DNA of 55,330 nucleotides from assembly GCA_900319275.1 (NCBI GenBank), contig ONNS01000019.1, forward strand, positions 1 through 55,330, read 5' to 3'. Below are positions 16,780 through 24,522 of the stretch, piece after piece. The notes beneath the pieces were generated by a model. That model made no database searches, was not told the origin of the DNA, and saw only the letters and a program-made list of their open reading frames with translations. How positions within the stretch are numbered: position 1 is the first letter of the stretch; each line of letters starts with the position of its first letter. A program made the position numbers and the translations under genes. Source of the DNA: an uncultured Eubacteriales bacterium. Lineage in GTDB: Bacteria > Bacillota > Clostridia > Oscillospirales > Oscillospiraceae.

Positions 16780-17254
16780 AGTCATTGTGAATTCTACGCC
16801 GTTGATTGCGCTGAGCAAAATCAACCGGCTGGAGCTTCTAAAAGAGCTGTACGGAGAGATCACCATCCCCGAAGCAGTTTTTCATGAGGTCACAGCAAAA
16901 AACGACTGCGTCAGAAGAAAGCTTCTTGAAAGTGGAGCATGGGTGCATGTTCAGCAAATCTCTGACAACAGCGACAAACGGATGTACAAGGCAAAGCTGC
17001 ACGACGGAGAAGTTGAAGTCATGATCCTGGCTCAGGAAGCGAAAGCCGATCTTGTTATCATCGACGATAACGCCGCGAGAAAGACCGCGATTTACCTTGG
17101 CCTGCCGCTGACCGGAACGATCGGCGTCCTGCTTCGTGCCAAAGAAAAAGGGCTTGTTTCCAGGATCATGCCCCTGATAGAGAGCATGGAGAGAAATGGT
17201 TTGTATTTTGGCCCACAGTTGAAAGCGTGGGTACGCAGCCAGGCGCAAGAATAA
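16772..17254 (+). CDS. DUF3368 / PIN-like domain protein, putative ribonuclease toxin
   Basis: The 160-residue protein starts MRKVIVNSTPLIALSKI, the DUF3368 signature, a divergent PIN nuclease fold in which the first metal-binding Asp is replaced by Asn-Ser. Acidic residues follow in HDGEVEVM and in VIIDDNAARKTA, as in the family. The ATG at 16772 is preferred because AAGGGA lies 8 bases upstream; an ATG at 16766 would be too close. It is coupled to the UPF0175 gene and followed by a hairpin. The pair sits between two minus-strand RCC1 genes. RNase toxicity is inferred, not shown. Confidence 0.78.
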   Translation: MRKVIVNSTPLIALSKINRLELLKELYGEITIPEAVFHEVTAKNDCVRRKLLESGAWVHVQQISDNSDKRMYKAKLHDGEVEVMILAQEAKADLVIIDDNAARKTAIYLGLPLTGTIGVLLRAKEKGLVSRIMPLIESMERNGLYFGPQLKAWVRSQAQE

Positions 17255-17266
17255 TACAGAATAAAT

Positions 17267-17302
17267 AGGGCTGTAGCAAATGACGCTACAGCCCTGTATT
17301 TT
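17267..17302 (+). terminator. Terminator after the toxin-antitoxin-type pair
   Basis: The perfect stem AGGGCTGTAGC/GCTACAGCCCT is followed by GTATTTT. Its right arm and the bases after it (through ATTACCGTAGGGGCC) closely match 25810-25851, so it looks like a shortened relative of the repeat at 25607. Confidence 0.75.
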
Positions 17303-17322
17303 GTGACAATTCCCAGATTACC

Positions 17323-17479
17323 GTAGGGGCCGCCGCCCAGCCTGTGGCCGGGCCCGTTGCGGAGGTATCTAAATAGAAGTACAAATCCATGGCAAATGCA
17401 TACAAATGTACGAGTTTGCCATGGATTTCTGCATACTATTGGATTGTTCAGCCGGGCCGCCGGGGGCGTCGGCCCCTAC
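17323..17479. repeat. Palindromic element with GTAGGGGCCG ends, copy 1
   Basis: Terminal inverted repeats GTAGGGGCCGCCGCCC...GGGCGTCGGCCCCTAC enclose an inner stem AAATCCATGGCAAA/TTTGCCATGGATTT. Related elements at 25845-25996 and 47201-47348 share the ends, but their inner arms have different sequences that still pair. No coding. It fills most of the 310-base gap before the next gene. Confidence 0.85.
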
Positions 17480-17564
17480 GCTTAACGTATGATAATTGTG
17501 TTTTGTCACAGCCCTTTTTTCCCGCCCAGGACCATCCGTTCGGCGCGGCCAGGCTGGAAATCCG

Positions 17565-19403
17565 TCAGGGCAGGCGGATATCGGTCCAGTCGGAGACCTC
17601 GCACTGGCCGTCTTCGTTCCGCCCCACGGCGACGACGGTGCCGTCCGCGCGTAGCCCCAAGGTGTGAAATCCGCCCGCGGCTACAGCGACGATATTCGTC
17701 CAGTCAGAGACCTCGCACCGACCGTCTTTGTTAAATCCAACGGCGACGACGGTGCCGTCCGCCTTCAGTCCGACGGTGTGAAATCCGCCCGCGGCCACGG
17801 CGACGATGTCCGTCCAGTCGGAGACCTCGCACTGGCCGTCCTCGTTATACCCCACGGCGACGACGGTGCCGTCCGCTTTCAGCCCGACGGTGTGAAGGTT
17901 ATTCGCTGCTATAGCAACAATACCCGTCCAGTCAGAGACTTCGCATCGACCGTCTTCGTTAAATCCAACGGCGACGACGGTGCCGTCCGCCCGCAGCCCC
18001 ACGGTGTGATATCTGCCCGCGGCCACGGCCACGATATCCGACCAGTCGGAGACCTCGCGCTGGCCATAGTTGTTAGCCCCTACGGCGACGACGCTGCCGT
18101 CCGAGCGCAGCCCGACGGTGTGATATGTGCCCGCGGCCACGGCGACAATGTCTGTCCAGTCAGAGACCTCGCACTGGCCGTCTGCGTTCTGGCCCACGGC
18201 GACGACGGTGCCGTCCGCCTTCAGCCCGACAGTATGAAGCTCGGATGGAGCCACGGCGACGATATCGGTCCAGCCGGAGATATCACACTGGCCGTATTTG
18301 TTAACCCCCGCGGCGACGACGCTTCCGTTCGCCCGCAGTCCTACAGTATGAAACGCACCCGCAGCGATCGTCTTCCTCTTCTCAATACGGAGCGCGAGCA
18401 GTTGTTCCCGTGTATCACTCGCCTCGTTCGCACGTGCGGCGCTGTCGCGGTAATCACCCAGTGCGGTAAACGCTGTTATTGCACCGCTATAGTCCTTTGC
18501 CGCGAGCATGGCCTCTGCTTTTGCGTAAGCGTCCGCTCTTTGCGCCTCGCGCGTTTCTTCCACTCTTGCAGCGCTGTCGCGGTAATCCCCCAACGCTATA
18601 AACGCCGCGATCGCGCCGTCGTAGTCCTTCGCCGCGAGCAGGGCCTCGGCCTGGGCGTACTGTGCTGCGTTCAAGGCCTCGATTCTGGCCGCGTCCGCTT
18701 CCGCTGCGCGTGCGGGGCTGTCCCGATAGTCCCCCAGCGCGGTAAACAAGGATATCGCGCCGTCATAATCGTTTTCAGCAAGCAGCGCCTCCGCCGATGC
18801 GTAAGTAGACTCCCGGATCGGCCTCACGATCTCTGTCTCGTACAGCGCGGCGAAGTTCCCGGTTCTGACCGTGAAAAGATAGCTCGTCGCGGGCTGGTCC
18901 TCGCGTGTGAGATAGAAGCTGACCTCGCCGTCCTCGGCACAGAGGGCCGCGGCGACGGGGTTCTCCTGCGGCGTCCGGTCAGGGAAATGCAGGATACTCT
19001 GTGCCTGGTCCTCCCATATTTCCACGCAGTCCCCGCCGCTGGCCATGTCACCGTAAAGCTGCGTCTTTGTCCCGTCCGCGGCCTTCATCAGGACGGAAAA
19101 CCCGATCGACTCGTGCAGCGTGTTTCGCACCTGCTCGTCTCCGTTTTCGTACAGCAGGATGCAGACCCGATTTTCGTCCACGCGCAGCTCGGCCTCGAGC
19201 GCCCCGTCCGTCACGCTGCCGCTCTTGTAGCTGCCGGACGCGCGCTTCGTCATGCCGAGGTAGTAATCCTCCGTCGCGTCGCCGAAGGGATCGAGATAAT
19301 ACGATTTTTCCCAATCCGCTGTAGACCACAGCGCACTCGCCCCGCCGGTACAGAAGATGCAAAACAGGACAACAGCAGCCAAAAGGGAAATCAGTTTTTT
19401 CAC
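17565..19403 (-). CDS. Secreted RCC1-type seven-repeat propeller protein with TPR-like repeats
   Basis: Paralogue of the gene at 14702. A signal peptide (VKKLISLLAAVVLFCIF...GASA) is followed by a beta-rich domain of about 170 residues absent from the paralogue. Next come three TPR-like repeats with LGDYRDS (about 205-330) and seven RCC1-type repeats (WTDIVAVAAGxxHTVGLKADGTVVAVG) ending in WTDIRLP. The GTG at 19403 is chosen over the ATG at 19433 because AGAGGGGG lies just upstream and the Lys-Lys then starts the signal peptide. Its propeller repeats are more uniform than the paralogue's, suggesting recent repeat homogenisation. Function unknown. Confidence 0.88.
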   Translation of the reverse strand: MKKLISLLAAVVLFCIFCTGGASALWSTADWEKSYYLDPFGDATEDYYLGMTKRASGSYKSGSVTDGALEAELRVDENRVCILLYENGDEQVRNTLHESIGFSVLMKAADGTKTQLYGDMASGGDCVEIWEDQAQSILHFPDRTPQENPVAAALCAEDGEVSFYLTREDQPATSYLFTVRTGNFAALYETEIVRPIRESTYASAEALLAENDYDGAISLFTALGDYRDSPARAAEADAARIEALNAAQYAQAEALLAAKDYDGAIAAFIALGDYRDSAARVEETREAQRADAYAKAEAMLAAKDYSGAITAFTALGDYRDSAARANEASDTREQLLALRIEKRKTIAAGAFHTVGLRANGSVVAAGVNKYGQCDISGWTDIVAVAPSELHTVGLKADGTVVAVGQNADGQCEVSDWTDIVAVAAGTYHTVGLRSDGSVVAVGANNYGQREVSDWSDIVAVAAGRYHTVGLRADGTVVAVGFNEDGRCEVSDWTGIVAIAANNLHTVGLKADGTVVAVGYNEDGQCEVSDWTDIVAVAAGGFHTVGLKADGTVVAVGFNKDGRCEVSDWTNIVAVAAGGFHTLGLRADGTVVAVGRNEDGQCEVSDWTDIRLP

Positions 19404-19446
19404 AACAGAACCCCCTCTTCCGGTAATTCTCATTTTTTGCTGTATT

Positions 19447-20127
19447 CTACAGCCCCGCGCCGATCAAAAAGTCCCTGACCTCGAACAGTGAAGGGAGGAT
19501 GATCTCGGCCAGGCGGCGCATCTCGTCGGTCGGCGGCAGGATATCCGGCACCATGATGGGGTGCATGCCGCCCGCCGCGGCCGCGCGGATGCCGTTGTAG
19601 GAGTCCTCGATGACCACGGCGTCGCAGGGCTGCACGCCGAGCGCCTCGGCGGCCTTGAGGAAGATCTCGGGGTCGGGCTTGCTTTTTGTCACCATATCGC
19701 CGCAGATCACCGCGTCGAAATAGGGGAGCAGCCCGGCCTCCCGGAGCTCGCGCGTCACATAGTCGCGCGACGTGGAGGAGGCGATCGCCATCGGGACGCC
19801 GGCCTCGCGCAGCGCGCGCAGGAGCTCCGGCGCGCCGGGCTTGACGGGCAGGCCGTCAGCGGCGCAGGCTTCGTCGTAAAAGCGATTCGTCAGCGCGAGA
19901 AAGGCCGCCGGATCGACGCGCTCGCCGTAGGCTTCCGTTAGAATGGCCTTGCTGCTGGCGATATTGGTGCCTACACAGCGCGTATAGACACGGTCGATCC
20001 CTTCAAGTCCCAGCTCGTCGGCGGCCTTGCGCCAGCATTGTACCGAGACCGTCTCCGAATCAAAGATCACGCCGTCCATATCGAACAGCACGCCCCAGCG
20101 CTGCCCGGGTTGTTGAAATACTGTCAT
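19447..20127 (-). CDS. HAD-superfamily hydrolase, beta-phosphoglucomutase-like
   Basis: A phosphatase or phosphomutase of HAD subfamily IA. All four motifs are present: DMDGVIFDSE (nucleophile Asp), ASSTS, KSKPDPEIF (Lys) and IEDSYNGIRAA. The cap is helical. The substrate cannot be told from sequence; a sugar phosphate is common. The ATG at 20127 has GAGG 9 bases upstream. An in-frame GTG at 20142 overlaps the stop of the deacetylase gene and is the alternative start. It is cotranscribed with the polysaccharide deacetylase upstream. Confidence 0.9.
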   Translation of the reverse strand: MTVFQQPGQRWGVLFDMDGVIFDSETVSVQCWRKAADELGLEGIDRVYTRCVGTNIASSKAILTEAYGERVDPAAFLALTNRFYDEACAADGLPVKPGAPELLRALREAGVPMAIASSTSRDYVTRELREAGLLPYFDAVICGDMVTKSKPDPEIFLKAAEALGVQPCDAVVIEDSYNGIRAAAAGGMHPIMVPDILPPTDEMRRLAEIILPSLFEVRDFLIGAGL

Positions 20128-20138
20128 GCTCCGCCGCC

Positions 20139-21356
20139 TCACTGGTACAGTCCGGCGCGCTGGAACATTTCGTCCACGTTCTGGGCCGTGTAATAGCGCT
20201 TGATATAGAAGCGGGTGATCTTAAAGGGGTCGCTGCCCGTGACATAGACCTTTCCGCCCATATCGACGCCAAAGCGGTAATAGTTGGGGATCTCCTGCAG
20301 CGTGTAGATGTTCCAGGAGCCGCGGGGATAGCAGAAGACAAAGGGCTCCTTGCCGGTGATGCGCGTGATTCTCATCTTGGACTGCGCGAGCTCCTTGGTC
20401 TGGGCCAGAACGCTCAGCGTGTGCATTTCGGCGTGGCTGTGGCTGTGGCTCTGAATGCTGACAAGACCGCACTCGGAGACCTCTTTGATCATCTCGTCGG
20501 TCATGTACATATTGCCCCATTTTTCGTAGCCGTTGGTAATGACAAAGAAGGTGGCCTTGAGATTGAACTGCTTGAGCAGCGGCAGGAGGTTGGTGTAATT
20601 GTTGGTCATGCCGTCGTCGAAGGTCAGGATGATCGGTTTTTCATAGTCCTCGATGTGCTCGAGATCCTCAAACCAGATGCAGTCGAAGCCGTTGTCGACA
20701 TAGTACTGGAACTGCTCGAGGATGTCCTTGCGCAGGCAGTAGAGCTCCTCGTTGTCGTGGTAGTAGTCGTCCACGCCGTGGTACATGATCACCGGCACCG
20801 TATAGCCCTCGGGCACCGCCCAGTCCCCGGCGCCGGGGGTGCAATAGAGGTGGTTGTTCTCCTCGTCGTCAAAGCTGGAGATGACCAGGGCCGCGTTGAC
20901 CGAGCGCACCGGCAGCCAGATTTCACCGTGATAGCGCAGCACGTCCCCGTCCAGCTTCTGCGCCGCGCCGTCGCGCAGGAGATCGTCCCGGCCGACCGTC
21001 AGCGAAATCTCGCTCTTGCGCCAGGTGAAGGAGAGCGTGTCGCCCTTTTCCGTCACAGCAAGGCCGAGGGCGTCCAGATACTCCGCGGCGCTGACATAGG
21101 CGATCTCCCCGATGGCCACGCTGCCGCTTGCGAGCAGCGTGCCGTCCACGGTGACCGGGCCCATCGCCGGGTAGTCCGGCTCGGGTGTCGGCGTCGGCGT
21201 CGGGACGGGCGTCGGTGCCGCTGTGATTTCCGGCGTAGGTTCCGCCTCTTCCATAATGTCCGCTGCGCGCTCGCGGCCGGTGCAGGCGGACAGAGCCAGC
21301 AGCGCCGCGATCAGCAGCAGCAAAACCGTCCGCCGGAATCGTTTGGATTTTATCAT
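20139..21356 (-). CDS. Polysaccharide deacetylase lipoprotein
   Basis: A cell-surface NodB-type carbohydrate esterase (CE4) of 405 residues. The lipobox LSAC gives lipidated Cys25, followed by a Pro/Thr-rich linker (PTPVPTPTPTPEP). A copper-amine-oxidase-N-like stalk domain (about 60-155) precedes the NodB domain with TFDDG (catalytic and metal Asp), HSHSH (metal His) and YPRG. Peptidoglycan or an exopolysaccharide are possible substrates. The start is the ATG with AGAGGGA upstream; an ATG 34 codons upstream has no ribosome site and would precede the signal peptide. The promoter is at 21430-21458. Confidence 0.92.
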   Translation of the reverse strand: MIKSKRFRRTVLLLLIAALLALSACTGRERAADIMEEAEPTPEITAAPTPVPTPTPTPEPDYPAMGPVTVDGTLLASGSVAIGEIAYVSAAEYLDALGLAVTEKGDTLSFTWRKSEISLTVGRDDLLRDGAAQKLDGDVLRYHGEIWLPVRSVNAALVISSFDDEENNHLYCTPGAGDWAVPEGYTVPVIMYHGVDDYYHDNEELYCLRKDILEQFQYYVDNGFDCIWFEDLEHIEDYEKPIILTFDDGMTNNYTNLLPLLKQFNLKATFFVITNGYEKWGNMYMTDEMIKEVSECGLVSIQSHSHSHAEMHTLSVLAQTKELAQSKMRITRITGKEPFVFCYPRGSWNIYTLQEIPNYYRFGVDMGGKVYVTGSDPFKITRFYIKRYYTAQNVDEMFQRAGLYQ

Positions 21357-21429
21357 AGAGTTTCCCTCTTTCCGCTTTGCAGCGGCAGACGGCGCTTTCC
21401 CCGTCTGTTGGGCTGCCAAGGCTTTGTTT

Positions 21430-21458
21430 ATTATACAAAGAAATTCCATCTTTGACAA
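21430..21458 (-). promoter_or_regulatory. Promoter of the deacetylase-HAD operon
   Basis: Minus strand: TTGTCA, 17 bases, TATAAT. It is divergent from the promoter at 21481. Confidence 0.7.
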
Positions 21459-21480
21459 GGGATTATGCCGGAAATCCGTA

Positions 21481-21509
21481 TTGAAAAACCATCGGATATG
21501 AAGTATAAT
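21481..21509 (+). promoter_or_regulatory. Promoter of the LRR-glycosidase operon
   Basis: TTGAAA, 17 bases, TATAAT. The -35 is 22 bases from the -35 of the divergent deacetylase promoter, so one regulator could affect both. Confidence 0.7.
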
Positions 21510-21561
21510 AATGTGTCGCCGCTCTCACACCGCGTGACGGCGGACAGACGCCTCATCAGCT

Positions 21562-23187
21562 ATGGAGGATTCATCAACAGTTATGACAAAGAAAAAGCAC
21601 CGCAGAAAAAGAAAAAAACACAGCACACGCGTGCTCGTTGTGCTGATCGCCCTGCTGCTGCTTGCGGCGGCAGTCGCGTATTGTATGTATACGTTCCGCT
21701 ATGTCAAGGGCCGTTTCTACCGCCGGGGCGAGACGATCGACCTCACCGCTCTCGAGGTAACGCCGCAGGAATATGACGAGATCCGCGCTCTCTATCCCGA
21801 CGCCGAGACGGTCTGGACCGTCCCGATCGGCGACGGGCACTATGACTGCCGCGATACATCGATCACAGTCGGTGAGTTCACGGCGGACGATCTGCCGCGC
21901 TTTGCCTATATGACGGCCCTGCAGCGCGTGGACGGCAGCCACTCCCACTCGCTCGCGGCGCTCGCCGCGCTGCGCGAGGCCTATCCGTCCCTCACGGTCA
22001 GCTGGACCGTGCCGCTCGGTGACGGCGAGAGTGTGCCCGATGACGCCGTCTCGGCCGCGGTCACGGGCCAGACCTCCTTTGAGAAGCTGTCGGCCCTGCT
22101 GCCCTATCTGCCGGAGCTTCAGGAGCTCGACCTGCGCGAGGCCGTGTTTGCCGACAGCGACGAGCTGAAGGCGCTGAAGGAGGCTTTTCCCCAGATCCAT
22201 ATACGCTCGCGCGTGACGATCCTCGGACAGGAGTTTGACGCCGAGACCGATACGCTCTCGTTCCCGGATCTGCCGGAGGAGTCCCTGCCGGAGCTGATCG
22301 CCGCGGTCGGCAATCTGCCGGACGTGACGGCGATCGACCTCGGCACAGCGGTCTACCCGGCCGATCTGATCGCGGCGCTGCGGCAGGCCGGCAACGGCGC
22401 CGAAGTCCGCTGCCATCTGAATTTCTACGGCGTCGAGGTCGACGCGCTCAGCGAGGAGATGGATCTGAGCGGTACGCCGATTTCCGACACGACGGCGATC
22501 GGCTATGCCGTCGAGGCGATGCCGAATCTCAAGAAGATCATCATGTCCGACTGCGGCATTCCCGACGCCGAGATGGACGCACTCAACCGGCAGTATGAGA
22601 GCGTGCGCATCGTCTGGACGGTCTACATCAAGGGCTATGAATGCCGCACCGACGCGGACAACTTCTGCATCTCGCGCATTACGAGCCATTACGGCGATAT
22701 CTTCAACGAGCACGTCGCACCGCTGCGCTACTGCACCGACATGGTGACGCTCGATCTCGGCCACATGTATTTTGACGATATTTCCTTTGTCTCGAACATG
22801 CCGCATCTGCGCCACTTCATCATCGGCGATACGCTGGTCACGGATTTAAGCCCGCTTGAGAACTGCCAGGAGCTCTTCTATCTGGAGATGTTCCTCACGC
22901 CCGTCAAGGATCTGAGCCCCCTGACGCGCATCCCCTCGCTGCGGCACCTGAATATCGGCTATGTGCGGCCGGACGACTACACGGCCGTCTGCCGGATGCC
23001 CTGGCTCGAGCGCCTGTGGTGGATCGGCAACAACCTGTCGCAGGAGCAGCGCGACGAGATCATCGCCTCGCTGCCGGACACGACGGTCTGCTTCTTCGAC
23101 GGCGAGTCCTCGGTGCCCTCGAGCTGGCGCAACCACGACAGCTACCGCGAGATGCGGGATAACCTGGGCATGTGGTACCAATTTTGA
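21562..23187 (+). CDS. Membrane-anchored leucine-rich-repeat-like protein
   Basis: Function unknown. A very basic N-terminus (KKKHRRKRKK) and one membrane span (about residues 24-45) are followed by a large extracytoplasmic part. It alternates divergent repeats (LPELQELDLREAVF, LPDVTAIDLG, MPNLKKIIMSDCG) with clearer LRR units near the C-terminus (DMVTLDLGHMYFDDISFVSNMPHL split over two units, and CQELFYLEMFLTPVKDLSPL). The start is uncertain: ATG 21562 lacks a good ribosome site, while GGAGG at 21564 serves ATG 21583 at long spacing. Repeat copy C begins one base after the stop. Probably binds a surface ligand or partner. Confidence 0.8.
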   Translation: MEDSSTVMTKKKHRRKRKKHSTRVLVVLIALLLLAAAVAYCMYTFRYVKGRFYRRGETIDLTALEVTPQEYDEIRALYPDAETVWTVPIGDGHYDCRDTSITVGEFTADDLPRFAYMTALQRVDGSHSHSLAALAALREAYPSLTVSWTVPLGDGESVPDDAVSAAVTGQTSFEKLSALLPYLPELQELDLREAVFADSDELKALKEAFPQIHIRSRVTILGQEFDAETDTLSFPDLPEESLPELIAAVGNLPDVTAIDLGTAVYPADLIAALRQAGNGAEVRCHLNFYGVEVDALSEEMDLSGTPISDTTAIGYAVEAMPNLKKIIMSDCGIPDAEMDALNRQYESVRIVWTVYIKGYECRTDADNFCISRITSHYGDIFNEHVAPLRYCTDMVTLDLGHMYFDDISFVSNMPHLRHFIIGDTLVTDLSPLENCQELFYLEMFLTPVKDLSPLTRIPSLRHLNIGYVRPDDYTAVCRMPWLERLWWIGNNLSQEQRDEIIASLPDTTVCFFDGESSVPSSWRNHDSYREMRDNLGMWYQF

Positions 23188-23388
23188 TAACTTTTCAGTC
23201 CCTGATGGGACTAAAAAGTTAGAGAGGATGCGCCCTGCTGCATGCACTCGCTTGCGTGAGACGCTCGCACACTGGCAGGGCGAGAAGTGTATTATCCGAG
23301 GCGCATGTCCCCGGATAATACGAATTTGAATTCTTTTTCGCCTTGCGAGGCGAAAAATCAGAGGGGGACCCCCCCTCTGAACGCCCCC
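23188..23388 (+). repeat. Intergenic multi-hairpin repeat, copy C (type 2)
   Basis: It begins immediately after the TGA of the LRR-like gene: TAACTTTTCAGTCCC then GGGACTAAAAAGTTA. It has the type-2 middle with GCGCCCTGC/GCAGGGCG and TATTATCCG/CGGATAATA around AGGCGCATGTCCC, and the shared ending CGCCTTGCGAGGCG and CAGAGGGGG/CCCCCTCTG. Compared with copy B, the TATTATCCG stem has changed on both arms together. It points with transcription toward the glycosidase gene. Confidence 0.85.
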
Positions 23389-23439
23389 TATAGACGGGAG
23401 CTGTATATATTATCCTACTCTTTACAGGACGGTTCACGT

Positions 23440-24522
23440 ATGAAAAAAGTCCTCCGCGGCGCCAAACGCCGCCTCTCGGCGGGGAAGATTGCTCTGCGCA
23501 TCCTCACCGTCTTTCTTGTGACGGTCATGCTGGTGCTCCTGACGCTGCTTGCCGCCATCTTTCTGCTGGAAAAGGGCCCGTCGACAGCGGCGCGGGACAT
23601 GTTTGTCTCGACCGTGCGCGAGACCAGCGCCGTCGGCTTTCTCGCCAATTTCTTTCTGACCGATGCGGAGATCGCCGCGATTGAGAACACCCCCGTGGAG
23701 GACGTCTATGTCCCCACCGATACGACCCTCATCAACATCGAAAGCCCCGCGGAGCGCGCCGCCGACCCCTCCGGCCACTGGACGCTCAGCGACCTCGGTC
23801 TCACGGACGAGGACGACGACGGCATCATTCTCGATAAGGTCGCCGGCGAGGGCTATTCCGGCTTCATGCTGATCGTGCGCAACCCCGCGCGCGTCATCAT
23901 GGGCTCGGTGGTCGAGAGCTTCGGTCACCGCGGCTATACCGTGGCCGAGCTGGTGGCGCACTTCGACGCCGTGGCCGGCATGAACGCGGGCGGCTTCCAG
24001 GACCCGAACGGCCAGGGCAACGGCTCGCTGCCGAACTCCACGCTGGTGTTTGACGGAACGCTCTACTATGACAGCTGGGGCAACGGCACCGGCTTTGCTG
24101 GCTTCGACGACAAGCACATCCTGCACGTCGGCCAGTATTCGCGGCAGGACATTATCGACAACAATATCCAGTACGGCGCGGCCTTTGGGCCGGTGCTGGT
24201 CGCCAACGGCGTCGCCAAGGACGACAGCTTCTTCAACGAGGCCGTCAACCCGCGCACGGCCATCGGCCAGCGGGCCGACGGCGCGGTGCTGATGCTGGCC
24301 ATCGACGGCCGCCAGGTCACGAGTCTCGGCGCGCGCTATTCCGACCTGGTCAAGGTCATGCTGCGCTACGGCGCCGTCAACGCCTGCAACATGGACGGCG
24401 GCAGCTCCTCAATGATGTGGTATCAGGGCGGCTATGTCAACAACACGTCCTCGGTCGTCGGCATCCGGCCGATCCCCAGCAGCTGGCTGGTTTTGAAGGA
24501 GGAGGCGGTTTCGAATGGCTAA
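23440..24522 (+). CDS. Phosphodiester glycosidase family protein (NAGPA/DUF2233)
   Basis: An exopolysaccharide- or envelope-related hydrolase of the family that includes the enzyme uncovering mannose-6-phosphate. The 360-residue protein has an N-terminal membrane anchor (about 18-45). The domain has GMNAGGFQDPNGQG, GAAFGPVLVANG, NPRTAIGQRADG and NACNMDGGSSSMMW, all typical of the family. The ATG at 23440 is chosen because AGGAC precedes it and the basic anchor follows; an upstream in-frame extension falls inside repeat copy C. The stop overlaps the next gene by 8 bases. Confidence 0.9.
   Translation: MKKVLRGAKRRLSAGKIALRILTVFLVTVMLVLLTLLAAIFLLEKGPSTAARDMFVSTVRETSAVGFLANFFLTDAEIAAIENTPVEDVYVPTDTTLINIESPAERAADPSGHWTLSDLGLTDEDDDGIILDKVAGEGYSGFMLIVRNPARVIMGSVVESFGHRGYTVAELVAHFDAVAGMNAGGFQDPNGQGNGSLPNSTLVFDGTLYYDSWGNGTGFAGFDDKHILHVGQYSRQDIIDNNIQYGAAFGPVLVANGVAKDDSFFNEAVNPRTAIGQRADGAVLMLAIDGRQVTSLGARYSDLVKVMLRYGAVNACNMDGGSSSMMWYQGGYVNNTSSVVGIRPIPSSWLVLKEEAVSNG

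Noticed and set aside
17664..19478. Open frame of about 600 codons opposite the second RCC1 gene
   Set aside because: Its apparent repeats simply mirror the RCC1 repeats of the minus-strand gene.
23287..23439. N-terminal extension of the phosphodiester glycosidase frame
   Set aside because: It would be translated from repeat copy C; the ATG at 23440 has a ribosome site and begins a normal membrane anchor.
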